In this document: one piece after another, positions 59,471-64,000 of the stretch
How positions within the stretch are numbered: position 1 is the stretch's first letter
How the letters are laid out: each line of letters starts with the position of its first letter
Assembly: GCA_947650285.1 (NCBI GenBank)
Contig: CANTFL010000909.1
Coordinates: 1-64,000 of the forward strand
From: Hyaloperonospora brassicae
Taxonomy: Eukaryota; Oomycota; Peronosporomycetes; Peronosporales; Peronosporaceae
Length of the DNA stretch: 64,000 nt
Reading direction: 5' to 3'
Translations under genes and position numbers: made by a program
Notes under the pieces: generated by a model
Seen by the model: only the letters and a program-made list of their open reading frames with translations
Told to the model about the DNA's origin: nothing
The model's database searches: none

Positions 59471-59879
59471 GTATTGCGATAACTATCTTTTTATTGCTTA
59501 TTCGCCATCTTCTTTATCCTTCTTTGTAATTTTCTGTGACACCGGCATTTATCCGGAAGATCATAAACATTTGGCCTCTCTTGACTCGTACAAGATCGAT
59601 GCGTAGATCGTTCAGTCTTAAAAAAACCGAGTAGTTTAAAATGCTAAAGAATGAACGCATTAAGCGCAACTATGTGGAAAAGGAAGATTTAACAACATCT
59701 CTAGAACTTTATGTCAAGCTTCCAACCCTGCTTCTGACGCCTCTTGGCCGAAGCAATCTACTTTACGCCGTTCCCAGAAATATTTGGCCAAGCTGATCAA
59801 TAATTTCCATCTATTGTACAGTACCAAAAATCGTTCTACCTTATCGTATAGAGAATTATACGTAGTATATGGGATCAAT

Positions 59880-60400
59880 ATATCGTCGATGAACGATCTT
59901 ATGCCGAGTACTGACGGCTATCGGTATGCTTCAGGTTTTCCTTTCGCAAATACGTCGGTTGACGCAGGCTATCCCGTTTCGGTAGAAGCATTTTTGTCAC
60001 CGATTTAAAGTAGTATAACAAATCATTTTTAACCAATCGATTATAAATCTGTGAAGCTTTCTAAATCCATTTGGTATTCTCAACCACTAAAATAGATCTG
60101 AAGTGGTATAAAAACCGCGTATTCCATCCCTTAACCGTTCGGTTATTTCGAAAACCCAAAACATACAATCCCTATTTAAAGAGCAGTACCACAGCGCTTT
60201 ATACATATCCTGCAATACCTCGCTAAAAAATAAAAATGGGTAAACCATCAGCTCTGTTAGATGAATCACTCGCCTAAAATCAATAAATAGCCTGATTTCT
60301 TCTCCGTATTTCTTGATGTTTACGACTATTGGCGAAGCTCAAGGCGATGTCATATGTCTAATAATCTTGGCTGACAACACTCCTTGATAAGGTCATCCAG
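59880..60400 (-). pseudogene. E3 reverse transcriptase
   Basis: VVNIKKYGEEIRLFIDFRRV at about 60,265-60,325, YPFLFFSEVLQDMYKALWYC, FWVFEITERL; the catalytic D-D motif region near 59,880 reads SSMND-type remnants in a shifted frame on the opposite reading. Strongly decayed. Confidence 0.65.
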
Positions 60401-61960
60401 CACTGCCAAAATTTGGTGGCGACTGGCCGTACAGACTGGACATTCGAATCCCCCCCTACATCGATATGAAATACAACACGCGTGCTGCACAAAGTAAAGT
60501 GTTACAATTTCCAATCTGCAGGTGACTTATCTGTGTATCAACTGTCGCAACTTCTATTGATTCTCGGCTAATAGAACATTAGAATCTCCCACTTGGATGT
60601 CGACGATGTTGTTACCTTTGATAGTATAGCCATATGCTGTTTGACCATCTACGCAAAAAATTGAACTCCTACATAATGATACGATGATAAGGGTGAAGAA
60701 TTTGCTTCTTTTGCATCCTCGTTGATTGTAACCGCACCCTAGCCTTTCACTGTTCGATCAGACTGGTTTAGCAATTCACGATTGCCTCTTTTCATCTCAG
60801 TTGAAAGATATCTTGACTATCCTTCTTACGGATTAGTCGTTACACGCTTCACAATTCATTCAGTAGTCCTGGGGCCATATCACTAGTATCAACTTTTAAG
60901 AGCAAAGGTTGCTGGGAGTGTTAAAAAGACGAATACGGCTTTTAACCGGGATTGCTGATTGAAAATTGAGTTGTATTTATTATGTTTCGTGATTTACAAC
61001 CAATTGCTTTCAGAAGCCGATGGATCTCAGCCACTGATTCTACCTGTCCTCTTTCTACTTGGCTTTTCAGTCCTACCCTTGAGTAACTAATTTTTGTAAG
61101 ATATGTGCAGTAAAACCTCCGCTACGTCTTGTCTAAAATACTTGTGGGTCGACTCGGTCACTAACTTGCGTTTGCAGAGACTCAAACTCGTAGAAATCAG
61201 CTTAGTATTCGACTTAATAGAGGACTGAGCCAATTCAGTAATCTTGTTGAAGCGACAGATCACCGACACAATATTATCATACAACAACACCTAACATAAA
61301 ATATACATCTTACACACGTCGTCGCAATACCACTTCCTAACAACAACTGCATTCGACTATTCTATTGATCTTCGATCTCTGCCACCGTACTTTTCTTCTA
61401 GAAACGTCTTCTTAAATTTCGTCTTTACCGTTAGAGCTTATCCACAGCATCCGTACGAATATTTCAGAATCATGTTGGGATCGCGATGCGATCTGTGCAG
61501 GGGCTCTTCTTTTTATTCCCTACTGTGAACGTATTATAATGCGCGTCGTTTGCATGCTTAAGGAGATTCATCATTAGTCCCGCATCAGCCTTGATGTCTC
61601 CAGCTGCTCAATTTATCGCAGCAACGATACCACGTTTATTATCCCTTATACTGCCGCAATCCATAAGAGAATTTTCCCGGCGATCGTGGTTATAAATTCT
61701 CTTTCACTGATAAGGCTTTCTGGGTAACAATATTTAGCATTAGATCGTGTGCACCTACATTTGTAAGCTGCAGCATTATATTCTTGCCCGGTCCGGACGT
61801 CACCATTGGTTTACATGCCTCATCTCGTCTCACCCAAAGTTAGAACTACGAAACGATGACACGATCCAAACCTAGATCGACTCATCGGCTGGAATACTTA
61901 TATGTTCATCGTTACGATGATCACCGATACCATCAATCTGTATGGTAATTTCGTCCTGTC
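60400..61960 (-). pseudogene. E3 protease/linker remnant
   Basis: From its place upstream of RT this should be linker, protease and perhaps the gag end. A segment near 61,790 (GPGKNIMLQLTNVGAHDLML) resembles the linker of E1/E2 only faintly. No active-site motif found. Confidence 0.35.
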
Positions 61961-61989
61961 AAAGCTATCCTAAGAATACACCAAACGTA

Positions 61990-64000
61990 TGAGACCCCGT
62001 CCGAAATTTTGCAGCACATATAGACCCCGATCCCGATGAATAATGTGTCGTACCGACCGTTACCAGAAGGAGAAGAAAGGTCAGATAACGAAAAAGCTTC
62101 CAATTGGAAGAGAACCGCAAAAAAATATAACAAAGGTATCACCCTGCAAGAGGCACAGCTAATGTAGTGGAGGTCAAAGAATTTAGGTAAATTCCAGTGA
62201 AGGAACAAGTATGTTCTTTTGAAAGTGGAGAGTTCGAGGCCAAAGAAACAAACAAAGCAAGATGGACCGTTATATCAGAAAAAGACCCATCCCCGAAAGT
62301 TATCGGGTTTAAATACATACAGATTTATGATACGAAGGGGAACACTACTGATGAGGTAGACCAACTACGAAGACAGATTATATGGAATAAAAGACCGGTA
62401 TATATGGGGAAATGGAATGCCCTAACTATGGCTTCCCGAGAGACCATGCATTGATGTGAGTTATTCGAGAACGATTGCGCAACGGATACGCAAAGTAGCC
62501 TTAATCAAAGAAAATTTGGCCGACCAAATCAGGCTTGTTTTATCCGCGAGGATTAAACAGCCTTCTAACTCCTCCTGGTCTATTCGAATAGTCATTATCG
62601 TGAAGAAAAACGGGGTGGACATCAGGTTGTGCATCGACTATCGGCTGGTAAAATAAGAATGGACTTTTCTTACGGTCTACCCAATAACGCTGATTAACAA
62701 ATGATTTGATGACCTAAAGGGAGCGTTGTAATACTGCTCTGAATATGGCAAGTGGGGTTTGGGTCGTCGGTGTGACCGATGAAGCGAGACAAATTTCGGC
62801 CTTTGTTACCCCGCTACAATTATTCGAATAGTTGCATATGCCATTTAGCCTAAAGAATGCGTCACAAATCTATATGCAACCCTTGGAAAACGAGCTATTT
62901 TACTTTCACGATTTAACCCACGGGATAAGGAAGACTGGACAAAAGATTTTCTTGAAGGGGAAAATCAGATGCGGAATCGGTTACCTCGAAACTGGGTCGG
63001 AGGTCGTTTATAGGTGGCATTCTGATTCCGCCGAATTAATAAATGCGTAATGCACAAAAGGAGGAACGGCTGTTGGAAATGGAGAATACTAAAATTTATC
63101 GATTGGCGCAGTCAAAACTCGTGGGGCTGCCGATAGGTCGACTTCCTCGGACATCGAGTGCCTAGAGGAGGGCTCAAGACCTATTTAAACGACCTCCAAT
63201 CTTTGGTCGAGCTCGTCTTACCGATGAAATTTATGGATTTGCAATCGTATTGAGAAGTTTAAATTATTGCAGCAGGTTTATCGAGACAGAGGATATATTT
63301 GCCGTATCCTCTACCAATAGAAAGCCGTACAATTACGCGCTTAACGATACTAATTGAAGAATGAGGATCAAATACTCGTCAAGGAATAAGAAGCAGAGAA
63401 GTGGGCCTGCGTCCGAGTAGCGTTCGCTGTACTCAAGAATAATAATTATACAGCACCGATTCTACGCCATATTGATCCGGCCAAAGAAGCTGTGTTATTG
63501 TCTTTGAGAGAAAACGGGCCACCTTGGTATCGCTAGTTCAACATTATAAAGGTCTATACATGACGGTGATGATTACAAGCTTTAATCTCAAGGCTAACAG
63601 ATTTAATCACAGCCCTGTGAGAAAAAGGTTTTTGCTTCGTTTAAAATCTTAAAAGCTTGTAACATCACGTTAATTACCGGGCCCCTCAAAGTCCTGACCA
63701 GGCATTCGACGTTGTTGCGGTTAGTCAAGTCGAACGGTCTGCTGAGGTGCCAAGGAAATTGGACCGCTCTCTTATCTTAGTAGACCTTTGAGATCATTAA
63801 TGGTAAAGATGGCGAAGATCAGGTGATGTGGGCTTCAACGACCAGAATTACCCGTTGAGAGAATGCGGACTCTAATTTGTCGTCGATAGCACGAAAGAAG
63901 CAGAAATGACAAGTAGTCGACCCCCCCCACCGTGTAGTTAGGCGAAGCATTATACGTCCTAAGTTTTGACGGATTATCCCGCGTAAAAAGTGTGGTAAGG
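61990..64000 (+). mobile_element. E4: Ty3/Gypsy pol fragment, runs off the window
   Basis: Plus-strand pol order: the linker ending DQLRRQIIWNKR (62,366-62,401), RT with VIIVKKNGVDIRLCIDYRLV (62,593-62,653), RNase H start APILRHIDPAKEA (about 63,455), the connection segment TALLS and GEDQV (63,640-63,850), and the beginning of the second RNase H, VLSFDG, at about 63,949-63,970. No LTR or gag to its left. It is head-to-head with E3. Many stops. Confidence 0.7.
62197..63050 (+). pseudogene. E4 protease-RT linker and reverse transcriptase
   Basis: An 85-codon frame (62,197-62,454) holds the linker end homologous to E1 at 4,600-4,750 (LRRQIIWNK, MGKWNAL). A 66-codon frame (62,456-62,656) holds the RT finger motif with an intact CIDYR. 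Then 62,832-62,890 reads MPFSLKNASQIYMQPLENEL, the KNAPQIY motif. No intact YxDD was found: the region at 62,975-63,010 reads VVYRWHSD. Confidence 0.65.

Larger units (their letters stand above)
52850..61960 (-). mobile_element. E3: strongly decayed Ty3/Gypsy element
   Basis: Minus-strand domains in order from right to left: RT (60,380-59,880), RNase H (59,470-59,215), second RNase H (58,890-58,510), integrase (58,130-57,276), chromodomain (56,938-56,708), followed by an antisense region on the plus strand to about 54,500. A segment at 52,875-52,900 (gtgtacccgtcgg) matches the E2 LTR at 28,204, so an LTR remnant probably starts near 52,850. Gag and the 5' LTR are not recognisable. It is older than E1 and E2. 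Confidence 0.75.

Noticed and set aside
1..64000. CRISPR arrays, rRNA operons, bacterial operons
   Set aside because: No regularly spaced repeats or rRNA sequence; introns, SINE and chromodomain retroelements show a eukaryotic nuclear sequence.

Overview
The window looks like a repeat-rich chromosome segment of a plant-pathogenic oomycete, probably in the Phytophthora/downy-mildew group. Three things suggest this. There is an intronless secreted protein with an RxLR-EER-type N-terminus. There is an ordinary nuclear gene with four exons and 62-75 nt GT-AG introns. Most of the rest is decayed Ty3/Gypsy elements that carry two RNase H domains and a C-terminal chromodomain. The species call is inference.

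Layout. (1) About 1-12,515: Gypsy element E1, plus strand. Its 5' LTR is cut by the window start, followed by gag, protease, RT, RNase H, a second (archaeal-like) RNase H, integrase, chromodomain, an antisense-coding 3' region and a 3' LTR. (2) 12,516-15,228: AT-rich DNA without a recognisable gene. (3) 15,229-29,961: Gypsy element E2, minus strand. It has 1,880-bp LTRs, a CTAG target-site duplication and the same domain order. (4) 29,962-52,850: AT-rich, gene-poor DNA. It holds a CENP-B-type DDE transposase relic, two copies of a ~300-bp LTR-like repeat, the effector-like gene (33,738-34,235), a Mutator-like transposase relic, a tRNA-derived SINE with a 17-bp target duplication, and a short-chain dehydrogenase gene of the HSD10 type (46,303-47,285). 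(5) About 52,850-61,960: strongly decayed Gypsy element E3, minus strand. (6) About 62,000-64,000: a fourth Gypsy fragment, E4, plus strand, head-to-head with E3 and running off the window.

Only two protein genes look intact: the effector-like gene and the dehydrogenase. All retroelement reading frames are broken by stops and frameshifts, so any activity would need help from intact copies elsewhere.

The most interesting signals lie inside the retroelements. A protein-coding region on the strand opposite to gag-pol sits between integrase and 3' LTR in E1, E2 and E3, with a conserved, gap-free C-terminal block. A GCAA-tetraloop hairpin lies exactly 259 nt after the 5' LTR in both E1 and E2, and its stem differs by two compensated base pairs. 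Finally, gag appears to start at the first base after the LTR, overlapping the place where a tRNA primer site should be.
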